Shown here: one piece after another, positions 1 through 8,612 of the stretch
Layout of the letters: each line of letters opens with the position of its first letter
Numbering within the stretch: position 1 is the first letter of the stretch
DNA from: Deltaproteobacteria bacterium
Lineage (GTDB): Bacteria; Desulfobacterota; Desulfobacteria; Desulfobacterales; Desulfobacteraceae
Direction: 5' to 3'
DNA length: 55,724 nucleotides
Assembly (NCBI GenBank): GCA_027858995.1
Contig: JAQIBP010000078.1
Location: 1-55,724, forward strand
Translations under genes and position numbers: made by a program
Notes under the pieces: generated by a model
Databases searched by the model: none
The model's input: the letters and a program-made list of their open reading frames with translations, nothing else
Told to the model about the DNA's origin: nothing

Positions 1-572
1 TACACACTGCCCCCATGCTTTAGTCACCAGCTTCGGCGCTCGGGTTGCTTCCCAGCAAGAGCCCTATCCTCCGAGCTGGCAAAAATAGAATATTAAAAAT
101 GTTGAAAAAGCGCAATATAATGTAACAATTAATTTTAAGTATGCAATATGTTTAACATCAAAACATCATGTTTGACGTATAGCATGTAAGTTATTGATAT
201 AACATGGAATATCGAGATATGTTACGTCAAGTCTCCAATCAAGTTGAATGGGATTTTGATTCTTTTGATTTTGTTTTGTCTCATAAAGTTTAATTTTTAA
301 TCCGAGATTAAAAAATTCGTCTATACAATATCTTGTATCATGGCAAATCTTAAAAAGCCCGGACTGGTGGATGAAGCACTCGGTAATTTGTCGAATTTGA
401 CTCCTGACAGATAATACCATATATACTCACGAGTAAAAAAAGTATTGGATCTAATTTTATTGTATAGTGGATAAGTCTTCTCCAAAACTACTGGCGAGAA
501 AAAAAAGGTTTTGGAGAAGGCTTTCGACAATACCTTGGAAAAAGATATGCCCTATTCATAATTTGAACCGAG
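1..572. other. Left-edge non-coding stretch, no recognised gene
   Basis: I see no convincing gene. The first ~80 bases are clearly more GC-rich than what follows and could be the tail of a feature outside the window. The rest is AT-rich. Short open frames occur on the minus strand (about 166-530), but they overlap each other in different frames, resemble no family I know and have no clear ribosome-binding site. No strong terminator hairpin was found just after the aldehyde oxidoreductase gene that ends at 573. Confidence 0.5.
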
Positions 573-2312
573 TTAAAATTTCCTGAGTTCTTTATACTCC
601 TGCATCAGTTTATCCAATTCTGTTTCCGTAATGACGGCTCTGGAATCTTCAAGCGGTTTGTGAAAAGCACTGGGCAGTTTTTCTTGTTTTTTTGTCATCC
701 CTTCTCTTAAGTTGAATTCCCTTACTGATGCAGCAATATTTTGAGCTATACTGGACAAATTTTCTTTAGACCCGTCTATACCAGTTGTGCTTGTCACAAG
801 TTTATCCAGAAGCTCCCACGGATAGATGTCTCTAAAAAATTTACACAGAATCAGAGAGTCAAACAGGGTCAAGCGATCCTCAAAATCAATGAAAAGTTTT
901 GCCTTTCCTTCAATTTGATCCGGTTCTATCATGCCGGAAAGTTCTGGTTTGTAAAAAGTAGCCCTGAGATGACAGGCCCCCCTGTCAGAAGATGCATATG
1001 CAAGACCCATTCCCTTAAGTGTTCGAGGATCATATCCGGCCGGTTCCATGCCCTTTACGTGAACAGCCGTATCTTCCATGCCCCACAATTCTGCTGCATG
1101 ACGAATTCCCTTTGAGAGTGTCTTGCCAATTTCTTTTCGTTCTGAAATAAGGTGCAGCAAATCAGCAATACCGTCTGCATCGCCGAACTGGATGTTGTAA
1201 TCGGAATTACCCTGTTCAAAAGCCTTCATGGCAAAGGCCGCAATATTTCCGGCTGTTATTGTATCCATACCCAAACTGTCACAAAGATGATTAAGCCAGG
1301 CAATTTCTTCAATGGATTCCACCATGCAGAGACCACCAAAAGTATAAATCGTCTCATACTCAGGGCCTTCTATAATTAACCCCTTGTGTCGTCCTTTAAG
1401 AATTTTGGTCATCCGCCCACAGGATAAAAAACATTTTGCGCAAGCATTGGGCTTCACTTCGCACCTGTTGTGAAGAGCATCTGCAGAGATTTTTTCCCAA
1501 TGTTGGGCGCTTCCTTTGGACCAGTAGCGGGTCGGAAATGCACCTGCTTTATTCATGATTTTGACCATTTGTGATGTGCCCATGGTTTTGTAAGCATGAA
1601 CAACCGGATGGTTTTTAGATTCTGACGCCAAGTGCTTTGACAATTTGATCAATGCATTCTTATCGTAGGCGTGGCGTTTTTGGTTCCCGGTAAATAGGAT
1701 GGCCTTAAGGTTTTTAGCCCCCATGACTGTTCCGGTCCCCGCTCTTCCGGCGCACCGCCACCCATCATTTTTTATAGTCGCAAATCTTACACCATTCTCA
1801 GCTGCAGGGCCAATGACAACTGCCCCAGTTTTCCAGCTTTTATTCATGTTGGAAGTATAGGGCTTAACCGCTTTCTCAGTGTCAAAAGTATCCATTCCTT
1901 TAAGTGCAGATGCATCATGGTATTCGACACCGTTCGAGTGGATTTCCAAAAGAGACAACCTGTCAGCCTTCCCCTGGATCAATATAGCATCAAAACCAGT
2001 CGCGCTGATGGCTTCGGGTACTCGCCCACCAGAATAGGATTCAGCATAGAGATCGGTCAGGGGTGATTTGGTAAAAGCACCATACCTTGAAGACCCCCAG
2101 ACCAGCCCGCCTGTTGTCGGTCCAGTGGCAAAAATCAATTGGTTATCAGGTGATAGGGGGTTCACTCCGATAGGATTATTTTTAAGAAGCAGATGAGTTG
2201 CCAATCCTTTTCCACCCAGTGTTTTTTTAAGGACTTCGTCTTCTATCGGCAGTATTTCATAAGTTGTTTTTGTGAGATTAATCTTTAGCACTCTATTATA
2301 AAAGCCTTGCAT
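573..2312 (-). CDS. Tungsten-type aldehyde:ferredoxin oxidoreductase
   Basis: 579 residues, close to the family's usual ~600. The family oxidises aldehydes to carboxylates with a tungstopterin cofactor and a [4Fe-4S] cluster, passing electrons to ferredoxin in the cytoplasm. The N-terminal domain has the family look (GGKGLA near 33-38, SSRYGAF near 74-80). The cluster ligands are visible as C291-x2-C294-x3-C298, with a fourth cysteine at about 490. The acidic stretch EGPEYE near 315-320 is also typical. It is the last gene of the operon, downstream of an aminotransferase. An inferred role is oxidation of the semialdehyde made by that transaminase, in place of an NAD-dependent dehydrogenase. 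The family assignment is firm; the substrate is unknown. Confidence 0.93.
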   Translation of the reverse strand: MQGFYNRVLKINLTKTTYEILPIEDEVLKKTLGGKGLATHLLLKNNPIGVNPLSPDNQLIFATGPTTGGLVWGSSRYGAFTKSPLTDLYAESYSGGRVPEAISATGFDAILIQGKADRLSLLEIHSNGVEYHDASALKGMDTFDTEKAVKPYTSNMNKSWKTGAVVIGPAAENGVRFATIKNDGWRCAGRAGTGTVMGAKNLKAILFTGNQKRHAYDKNALIKLSKHLASESKNHPVVHAYKTMGTSQMVKIMNKAGAFPTRYWSKGSAQHWEKISADALHNRCEVKPNACAKCFLSCGRMTKILKGRHKGLIIEGPEYETIYTFGGLCMVESIEEIAWLNHLCDSLGMDTITAGNIAAFAMKAFEQGNSDYNIQFGDADGIADLLHLISERKEIGKTLSKGIRHAAELWGMEDTAVHVKGMEPAGYDPRTLKGMGLAYASSDRGACHLRATFYKPELSGMIEPDQIEGKAKLFIDFEDRLTLFDSLILCKFFRDIYPWELLDKLVTSTTGIDGSKENLSSIAQNIAASVREFNLREGMTKKQEKLPSAFHKPLEDSRAVITETELDKLMQEYKELRKF

Positions 2313-2430
2313 CTTTATCTTTTCCCTATTCTTCTTTCTTTTTACTGTATTGAGCTATTCTTTTATACCAACGACTTGTATGTTCTTTGATATACCTGTT
2401 ATGTGGTTAACTGAAGTTCCGTTCGAAAAT

Positions 2431-3435
2431 TTAAGTATGAATGGACATTGGATATTCTTGATCCATCAGGGTAAGTTGTGTTCCTTTGCCTTTTTTTACA
2501 GACTGTTCCAGAATTTTTTTTCCGATAGCAATATCATGAAGAGCTATACCCAAATTAAAATTAATAATTCGTTGGGAAGCATTCCTGCGGCCGGGATTTT
2601 TTTTAATGACGATTTTTCCAAGTTCTGCATCAGGCTCCAGAAAAGGTTCATAAACTTTTTTGGGTTTCATATAAGTACGGAACTGCTCCCAGTCATCCAC
2701 AAAAAATAGATCCATTTCAGATAAAATGTCTTTTTGCCAGCCATTCATGTGCACTGGGAGTACAAGAACGCCTTTTTTAAGCCATTTTGCCTTATAGATC
2801 GGTTTTTCAAGGTTTCCTGTGGCAGTGACCACTATATCCGCATTTTTTATCGCACCTTGGATATCTTCAGAGGCTTTTATTTTTAGCTCACAGTCTTTGC
2901 TGAAATGAGAAACAAAACCGTGAAGTGTTGGAGTGTGAACGTCATATACACTGACATTGCAAAGATCCGGAAGAACTTCTTTTAATGCAAGCAAATGGTA
3001 CCGTCCCTGAACACCAGCACCAATAATGGCAACGTTTTTTGCACCCGGTCTTGCAAGGAATCTGGCCGAGACACCCGAGACAGCTGCCGTTCTGAGAGCA
3101 GTAATATACCCGCCTTCCATTACTCCCAAAGGTTTTCCGGTCAACGGATCATTGATAATGATAAGCCCCATAATCGAAGGAAGATCATATTTGCGGTTAT
3201 CAGGGAACCCACTAACCCACTTCACACCAGCAGCTTGTTGAGCTGGCAGAAAACCAGGCATGGCATGAATAAAAGAATCCTCTGAAGGATGAATCCCTGG
3301 CTTTGGAGGATTTTCAAAATTTTTATTTCCATGTTCAATAAAAACATCATGGACGATCCCGATAACCTGGGACATTGTCAGCCCGACATCTAAAATATCT
3401 TTTTGGGATAAATACGTAAACTGAATTTTTTTCAT
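2431..3435 (-). CDS. Ornithine cyclodeaminase / mu-crystallin family protein
   Basis: 334 residues, full length for the family. Members are NAD(P)-dependent: ornithine or alanine dehydrogenases and cyclodeaminases, or ketimine reductases such as mu-crystallin. The Rossmann motif GAGVQG lies at 139-144. Lys72 and the ALRTAA segment near 113-118 correspond to the substrate- and cofactor-contacting parts of the family. The start is an ATG preceded by AAGGGAAG at good spacing. The gene lies between the ABC importer ATPase (16 bp upstream) and the aldehyde oxidoreductase (118 bp downstream). Family membership is clear. Whether it cyclises ornithine, reduces a ketimine or deaminates another amino acid cannot be told from sequence alone. 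Confidence 0.9.
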   Translation of the reverse strand: MKKIQFTYLSQKDILDVGLTMSQVIGIVHDVFIEHGNKNFENPPKPGIHPSEDSFIHAMPGFLPAQQAAGVKWVSGFPDNRKYDLPSIMGLIIINDPLTGKPLGVMEGGYITALRTAAVSGVSARFLARPGAKNVAIIGAGVQGRYHLLALKEVLPDLCNVSVYDVHTPTLHGFVSHFSKDCELKIKASEDIQGAIKNADIVVTATGNLEKPIYKAKWLKKGVLVLPVHMNGWQKDILSEMDLFFVDDWEQFRTYMKPKKVYEPFLEPDAELGKIVIKKNPGRRNASQRIINFNLGIALHDIAIGKKILEQSVKKGKGTQLTLMDQEYPMSIHT

Positions 3436-3450
3436 TTTCTTCCCTTAAGT

Positions 3451-4200
3451 TTAAAGATCTGTAATTGCCTTTAAAAAAATTTTTGTCCGCTCTTCTTTAG
3501 GATTTTCAAAAAAAGTTTTTGCGCTGCTTTCTTCAACAATTTCTCTGTCTTCAATCATCATGACCCTGTCCGCTACATTTTTTACAAAGTTAATCTCATG
3601 GGTAACCAGTACCATGGTCATCTTTTCTTCTGTTCTGAGTCGCTCGATAACATTGAGAACCTCTTCTTTCATTTCAGGATCTAACGCAGATGTTGGTTCA
3701 TCAAAAAGCATCAGGTCTGGCTTCATTGCCAGGGCTCGGGCAATAGCAACTCTCTGGCGTTGTCCTCCAGAGAGGGCACAGGGGTATTCATCTACTTTTT
3801 CAGGTATCCCGACGATTTCGAGAAGTCTCATGGCATCTTCTGTGGCCTGTTGTTTAGTTTTATTCAACAACTTCATCGGTGCAATGATGATATTTTTTAA
3901 CGTTGTCATATGAGGAAAAAGATTAAACATCTGGAACACCATACCAACTCTCTGGCGAAGCGCTCTTAATTCCTTTTGGGAAGCTCCCCTTAACTCGACA
4001 TTATCTATCCAGATCTGTCCTCCCTGAATGGTTTCCAATCCATTCAAACATCTTAACAGAGTGCTTTTACCACAACCACTAGGACCGCACAGCACAAGGA
4101 CTTCGCTTCTATTGATATCAAAAGAAATGTCTTCGAGTATGGTTGTCGACCCATATTTTTTTACAAGATTTCTTGCTTTTATAAAGCTTTCATTCGCCAT
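3451..4200 (-). CDS. Polar amino acid ABC transporter, ATP-binding protein (GlnQ-like)
   Basis: 249 residues, standard for the GlnQ/HisP subfamily. It powers amino acid import at the inner membrane. Walker A GPSGCGKST lies at 39-47, the signature LSGGQ at 143-147, and Walker B with the D-loop (LMLFDEPTSALDP) at about 163-175, followed by the H-loop histidine in VTHEI. The ATG follows a GAGGAG site. The gene sits 42 bp after the permease and 15 bp before the cyclodeaminase-family gene, inside one operon. The subfamily points to polar or charged amino acids as the cargo, which fits neighbours that act on diamino or opine-like compounds. The exact substrate is not determined. Confidence 0.94.
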   Translation of the reverse strand: MANESFIKARNLVKKYGSTTILEDISFDINRSEVLVLCGPSGCGKSTLLRCLNGLETIQGGQIWIDNVELRGASQKELRALRQRVGMVFQMFNLFPHMTTLKNIIIAPMKLLNKTKQQATEDAMRLLEIVGIPEKVDEYPCALSGGQRQRVAIARALAMKPDLMLFDEPTSALDPEMKEEVLNVIERLRTEEKMTMVLVTHEINFVKNVADRVMMIEDREIVEESSAKTFFENPKEERTKIFLKAITDL

Positions 4201-4242
4201 TACGTCCTGCTCCTCTTTTCTGAATGTTCTAAAAGACTGTCT

Positions 4243-4911
4243 TTAGATTGATTCCCATTTTCGCAATTTTTCAACTCTCCTCATCGCATAGGAGAATGAC
4301 CCTATTAACAGAATATAAATGATGGCTGCACCGGTATAAAGCTCAAGAGGCCTGAAAAATTGTACCGTTAATTCCTGCGCCCGAAACATAACCTCTGGAA
4401 CAGAAACAATCATTGTAATTGTCACATTTTTTAAATTGGTGATAAAAACATTTGTTAATGGCGGCAGGACAGAATAGACAGCCTGTGGAATAATGACAAA
4501 AAGTATAGTTTGGATCCTTGAAAACCCTAAAGAAAGGGATGCCTGATTTTGGGTTAATGGTATTGCTTCAAGTCCGCCCCTGAATGCCTCACAGGCAAGC
4601 GCACCGCCATTGAGAGAAAGGGCGATAATCGAACTCTGGGTAGGGCTGCCCCCCACATTGAAAAGAATCGGCATTACATAATGAATCCAAATTAACAAAC
4701 AAACCAAAGGAACGGTGCGGAAAATATCCACATAAATCAATGCAATGATTTTTAAAATTTTATTGTTTGATATCTGTAAAGTAGCGAAAAACAGACCGAG
4801 AACTATTGAAAAAAAGATACTGCCAAAACCAACCATACAGGTATACCCCAGACCGCCTGCCAGATATGGTGCATATTCTTTCAAGATACCGAATTGAAAA
4901 ACATAATCCAT
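4243..4911 (-). CDS. Polar amino acid ABC transporter, permease (HisM/GlnP-like)
   Basis: 222 residues with about five hydrophobic segments, typical of HisMQ/GlnP permeases. The EAA loop that docks to the ATPase is recognisable as EAFRGGLEAIPLTQNQASLSLG in the second half. The ATG at 4911 has a GAGGAG ribosome site 9 bases upstream. Only one permease gene is present, so the channel is probably a homodimer, as in some GlnP-type systems. It lies between the binding protein (120 bp upstream) and the ATPase (42 bp downstream). The gap on the binding-protein side may allow the periplasmic component to be made in excess. Confidence 0.93.
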   Translation of the reverse strand: MDYVFQFGILKEYAPYLAGGLGYTCMVGFGSIFFSIVLGLFFATLQISNNKILKIIALIYVDIFRTVPLVCLLIWIHYVMPILFNVGGSPTQSSIIALSLNGGALACEAFRGGLEAIPLTQNQASLSLGFSRIQTILFVIIPQAVYSVLPPLTNVFITNLKNVTITMIVSVPEVMFRAQELTVQFFRPLELYTGAAIIYILLIGSFSYAMRRVEKLRKWESI

Positions 4912-5031
4912 TTGTTAAATCTCCTCATGTATTTATTAGTCCATCTGTTTGGGAAAAAAGTTTTCAACTATTGGCAGCATCCATCTGATTCGACAAATGG
5001 ATGCTGCCAAGAAATAATATCTTTTGAGGTT

Positions 5032-5826
5032 CTAACGGCCAGTTGCCCATCCCTCAGGCATGTTCCATTTTTTTTCCAGTTCACTATACCATCCACGGGA
5101 TTGCATATTTCTAATGTAGGTGTTTAAAAATGACTGCAGATCAGCATCTGCATATCTTAATGCATGGGCTTGGAAGAACCAGACAGTGTTCTCAGGTATA
5201 AACACTTCAAGTGACTCAGGATGATCCTTAGCCCTTGAGGATTGGATCAATGAATCACTCATAAACGCCTGCGCTCGTCCTTGAAGAACTTCCAGCATAC
5301 AGGACATCGAATCTGCAAACGTTTGGATTTTTGCTTTTTTAAATTGTGTTTTCCACAACTCATGAGCGCTTGTTCCAGCTGTAACAGCGATAACATTCCC
5401 AGGTTGATCCAAGTCATCAAAGGACTTTATATTATTTTTTTTATTTACAAGGGCTGCTTCACAATAATTGCCGTATGGGATGGTAAAGGATACGGCCAGT
5501 GACCTTTTCGGAGTCGCCCCAAGACCGTTCATGATTGCATCCCATTTTCCAGCCTGCAATCCTGCAATCATACCTCCCCAGGTTGTTTTCATAATCTTAA
5601 CCTTGATACCGGTTACTTTTTCAAAATTTCGAAGGTCATCTGCAATAATTCCTTCATATTCACTGGTTTTTGGGTTAAACATAATAAAATTCTTCCAAGG
5701 TGCAACACCTACTTTAAGCGTCTTTTCAGCATTTATTTTGTCCATGATGGAGCCAGCAAAAGCAATCTGACAAAAAAACATACCAATAACAATCAGACCA
5801 GCAAAAATTGAAATTCCTTTTTTCAT
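5032..5826 (-). CDS. Periplasmic amino acid-binding protein of the ABC importer
   Basis: 264 residues, family-3 solute-binding protein (SBP_bac_3). A clear signal peptide covers about residues 1-24 (lysines, long hydrophobic stretch, AFAG cleavage region). The mature part shows the usual pattern KTLKVGVAPWKNF, then a WDAIMNGLG segment and a VAVTAGTSA-like lobe-switch segment. It would capture an amino acid or similar small cation or zwitterion in the periplasm and deliver it to the permease. A strong ribosome site (AGAGGAG) precedes the ATG. It lies 84 bp downstream of the opine-dehydrogenase-family gene. The ligand cannot be read from sequence. Confidence 0.92.
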   Translation of the reverse strand: MKKGISIFAGLIVIGMFFCQIAFAGSIMDKINAEKTLKVGVAPWKNFIMFNPKTSEYEGIIADDLRNFEKVTGIKVKIMKTTWGGMIAGLQAGKWDAIMNGLGATPKRSLAVSFTIPYGNYCEAALVNKKNNIKSFDDLDQPGNVIAVTAGTSAHELWKTQFKKAKIQTFADSMSCMLEVLQGRAQAFMSDSLIQSSRAKDHPESLEVFIPENTVWFFQAHALRYADADLQSFLNTYIRNMQSRGWYSELEKKWNMPEGWATGR

Positions 5827-5910
5827 AATAATTCTCCTCTAATACCATTAAATGTTAAGCCTTTTTGCTCACTAAGCAAAGTAGCCGTTTCTTATTTAAA
5901 ATAGCAAATA

Positions 5911-7002
5911 CTATTTATCCCCGGTCTTTACATACTGAACCAATTGATCTGCATCCATTCCAAGAATTCCACACACCTCCAATGTTCTGCCGGTTTTCGA
6001 AAAATTACGATCAAGTACAGCCTCAGCTATGTGGATAACCGATTCCATGAGTTTGACGTTGACGCCTAATTGTTTACCAATCTGTGAGTAGCACAGAAGC
6101 CCAATGGGAACATCTTCGGTAAGATAGCGGTTATCAAGTTCAGCAGGTCCTTTAACTCCCATCAATGGTTTTACACCACGGATTACCTGCCAGAAGTTTT
6201 CGCCTTTAGGGCCGTATTTCATTATGGGATAGGTATCTATCAGAGAAAGCAGGTTTAGGCCCAGCGCTTTTCCAATATTGACCCGTTCTTGATCTATTTT
6301 TTCAACAGCATTACACACTCCTGGAGTTAATCCTTCTTCATAATAATAAAATTCTCCATGACTGTATTCTATTCGACCTGCATTAAGGAGAATCCCTAAA
6401 CAGTGAAGGGTTGGGTTTGGATTTGAAAGGCCTGCTTCAAGAACATCTCGCATGGTTTCAATCCCTGGATATACATCTCTCATGATGGGCATGATCCGTT
6501 CTTTTTTGACTGCAGGAAATACCCCCATTGATAGGACAGCCCTTCGTCCAAATATTTTTACAGTATCCGGGCTGATAATACGTGTGGCATAGGGGAGTGC
6601 CGCAAAATCAGAAACAGTGATGTCTTTTGAGATACCTTGACATTGCATCTCCTGAATAAACTCTAAAGATCCCATTGAACCCGGCATAAATACAATATTA
6701 TGACCATCCTCAAGAACAGGGGCTAACAATCTTGTGTAGGCAAGGTGAAAAATGGTTGGAACAATAATGATAATGACATCAGATCCGGTAACGGCCTCGT
6801 TGATATCGAAGGTTACTTTTTCGATGGTTGCATTTCCTTCAATTTCCCCGATTGACTTAATGATTTTGTTCTCTTTTATTTTAGACACGCTATCGGCAAA
6901 TTGAGGCATTTCATAAATTGTAACTTTATGTCCTCTGAGAGCAATCTCTGCAGCAGCAGAGCGGGCACCATTTCCTCCACCAAGTATTGTGACATTCCGC
7001 AT
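5911..7002 (-). CDS. NAD/NADP octopine/nopaline dehydrogenase family protein
   Basis: 363 residues. The N-terminal dinucleotide fold begins at residue 3 with GGGNGA (8-13), which is the opine dehydrogenase version of the motif. The C-terminal half carries the octopine dehydrogenase-type helical domain: the LHCLGILLNAGRIE region near 198-211 and the EEGLTPGVCNAVEKIDQER region. Known members join or split an amino acid and a 2-keto acid through a secondary amine, reversibly with NAD(P)H. In a gene set with an importer and an aminotransferase, a catabolic (splitting) role is an inference. The ATG is preceded by GGAG. It sits 44 bp downstream of the aminotransferase. Confidence 0.87.
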   Translation of the reverse strand: MRNVTILGGGNGARSAAAEIALRGHKVTIYEMPQFADSVSKIKENKIIKSIGEIEGNATIEKVTFDINEAVTGSDVIIIIVPTIFHLAYTRLLAPVLEDGHNIVFMPGSMGSLEFIQEMQCQGISKDITVSDFAALPYATRIISPDTVKIFGRRAVLSMGVFPAVKKERIMPIMRDVYPGIETMRDVLEAGLSNPNPTLHCLGILLNAGRIEYSHGEFYYYEEGLTPGVCNAVEKIDQERVNIGKALGLNLLSLIDTYPIMKYGPKGENFWQVIRGVKPLMGVKGPAELDNRYLTEDVPIGLLCYSQIGKQLGVNVKLMESVIHIAEAVLDRNFSKTGRTLEVCGILGMDADQLVQYVKTGDK

Positions 7003-7046
7003 TTTTTGTAAGCTCCTAAACTATTATTTTTCTTTTAAGTCAGTTC

Positions 7047-8354
7047 CTAATTTATAATGGATAGTCCTTCTTCAATTATTGAAAGCCCTTTATCCAATTC
7101 CTTGTCTCCAATTACCAGTGGCATCAGTAAACGGATGACATTGCCAAAAGTACCGCAGGACAGAATGATCAGGCCCCTGTCATAACAGAATTGCACAAGT
7201 TCTTTTGTTTTGTCCGGTGCAGGTTCTTTGGTTTCCCTATCTTTTACCAGTTCCATTGCCATCATAGGGCCTTTTCCTCTAACATCTCCTATAACATCAT
7301 ATTTGGTTTGAAACGCTTTCAGGCTTTGATTTAATTTTTTCCCGAGGATATACGATTTTTCTAAAAGGTTTTCATTCTCAAAGACTTCCAGGACAGCAAG
7401 GGCTGCACTACAGGCCAGTGGATTTCCACCATAAGTCCCCCCGATGCCTCCTGCATGGACGCTATCCATGATTTCTTTTTTCCCGACAACAGCGCTTAAC
7501 GGCATACCTGCAGCAAGGCTTTTTGCAACGGTTGTAATGTCTGCACTGACACCCCATTGTTCCATGGCAAACATGGTTCCCGTTCGCCCGATCCCAGTCT
7601 GTATTTCATCGGCAATAAATAAAATTCCGTTTTTTTCACATATCTTTTTGAGTTTTAAAAAATATTCAGGCGGCGGACTGATAAACCCTCCTTCCCCCTG
7701 CACTGGTTCAACAATAATGGCAGCTGTTTGATCCGGATTAACATGGGTAAGAAAAAATTCGTTCAGATAGTCTGCACAAGCAGTGTTACAGGTTGGATGA
7801 GAAAGTTTAAAAGGGCATCGGTAACAATACGCATACGGCATACGATAGACTTCAGCGGCAAATGGTTCGAACCCATATTTGTATGGTTTTATTTTACTCG
7901 TAAGGGACATCCCCATATTGGTTCGACCATGAAAAGCATTATCAAATGCAATAATTCCGGTTCTTTTAGTGTAATACCTGGAAATTTTTATTGCATTCTC
8001 AACCGCTTCCGCACCACTGTTCAAAAAGATAGCGGATTTGTCGAAATCGCCCGGCATTAAATTACATAGTTTTTCGGCAAGATGTATCACCTGTTCGTAA
8101 GGTAAAACCATGAAACAGGTATGGATGAAGTTGTCCAGTTGTTTTTTCATGGCAGCGATTACATGCGGATGTGAATGGCCGACATTCATTACAGCTATAC
8201 CACCAGCAAAATCGATGTATTCATTGTTATCAATATCAAATATTTTTACACCTGACGCTTTTTTCACATAACAGCGTGTGCTACTGGCAAATCCTTTTGC
8301 AATATAAGTATTACGAAGCTTTTCAAGAATTTTTAAATTATACTCTGTAGTCAT
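7047..8354 (-). CDS. Class III aminotransferase (4-aminobutyrate/diamino acid type)
   Basis: 435 residues, full-length fold-type I PLP enzyme of the GabT/ArgD/ornithine aminotransferase group. Visible features are NSGAEA (112-117), FHGR (141-144), the cofactor-binding Asp249 in ADEIQTG, and the Schiff-base Lys278 in TTVAKSLAAGMPL. A cysteine-rich insert at 177-193 (CYRC...C...C) is also present. Such enzymes convert omega-amino groups to semialdehydes. It is the first gene of the operon. Its ATG has GGAG 8 bases upstream and lies about 38 bp downstream of the predicted start point of the sigma-54 promoter. GabT, lysine or ornithine specificity is unresolved. Confidence 0.93.
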   Translation of the reverse strand: MTTEYNLKILEKLRNTYIAKGFASSTRCYVKKASGVKIFDIDNNEYIDFAGGIAVMNVGHSHPHVIAAMKKQLDNFIHTCFMVLPYEQVIHLAEKLCNLMPGDFDKSAIFLNSGAEAVENAIKISRYYTKRTGIIAFDNAFHGRTNMGMSLTSKIKPYKYGFEPFAAEVYRMPYAYCYRCPFKLSHPTCNTACADYLNEFFLTHVNPDQTAAIIVEPVQGEGGFISPPPEYFLKLKKICEKNGILFIADEIQTGIGRTGTMFAMEQWGVSADITTVAKSLAAGMPLSAVVGKKEIMDSVHAGGIGGTYGGNPLACSAALAVLEVFENENLLEKSYILGKKLNQSLKAFQTKYDVIGDVRGKGPMMAMELVKDRETKEPAPDKTKELVQFCYDRGLIILSCGTFGNVIRLLMPLVIGDKELDKGLSIIEEGLSIIN

Positions 8355-8401
8355 TTTTTTTCTCCAGTCCTAATGAAAGTGTACAGTCTGACGATCTATA
8401 C

Positions 8402-8420
8402 ATGCTAAATCTATGCCAAT
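8402..8420 (-). promoter_or_regulatory. Predicted sigma-54 (-24/-12) promoter of the aminotransferase operon
   Basis: Read on the minus strand, the sequence is TTGGCATAGATTTAGCAT, with GG and GC separated by exactly 10 bases. It matches TTGGCACGN4TTGCW at most positions (TTGGCA complete, TAGC for TTGC). The GC dinucleotide lies at 8404-8405 and the expected transcription start is near 8392. The adjacent upstream gene encodes a sigma-54 activator, which supports the call. Confidence 0.75.
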
Positions 8421-8493
8421 GGATTTTTTAATAAAAAAATGTTTAAAATTCATATAGTTGCTTGAAGTTTATATAGGAAGGCAAAAAACAGAT

Positions 8494-8513
8494 TTGGTGA
8501 AATTTCGCACCAA
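8494..8513. promoter_or_regulatory. Upstream activator site 1 (TTGGTG-N8-CACCAA)
   Basis: The sequence is TTGGTGAAATTTCGCACCAA, a perfect 6+6 dyad with an 8-base spacer. Its centre lies about 110 bp upstream of the predicted sigma-54 start point, the normal distance for an enhancer-binding protein site. It is the promoter-proximal member of three sites with the same architecture. Confidence 0.65.
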
Positions 8514-8564
8514 TTTTTTAGAGAAAATCGATACAATAATGCTATTTTGAAAGCCTTTCAACCT

Positions 8565-8584
8565 CTGGTGCAAAACAACACCAA
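8565..8584. promoter_or_regulatory. Upstream activator site 2 (CTGGTG-N8-CACCAA)
   Basis: The sequence is CTGGTGCAAAACAACACCAA, with the same dyad and spacer as site 1 apart from one base in the left arm. Its centre is about 180 bp upstream of the predicted start point. Together with site 3 it forms one large inverted repeat, so two activator dimers could bind close together. Confidence 0.65.
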
Positions 8585-8592
8585 AAAATAAA

Positions 8593-8612
8593 TTGGTGCT
8601 ATCATGCACCAG
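8593..8612. promoter_or_regulatory. Upstream activator site 3 (TTGGTG-N8-CACCAG)
   Basis: The sequence is TTGGTGCTATCATGCACCAG, the same dyad with one base changed in the right arm. It overlaps the last codons of the activator gene and is 28 bp from site 2. Its centre is about 210 bp upstream of the predicted start point. Confidence 0.6.

Noticed and set aside
166-530. Minus-strand short frames at the left edge as genes or a transposase remnant
   Set aside because: The two frames overlap in different phases, lack ribosome sites and contain no motif I can tie to a family.
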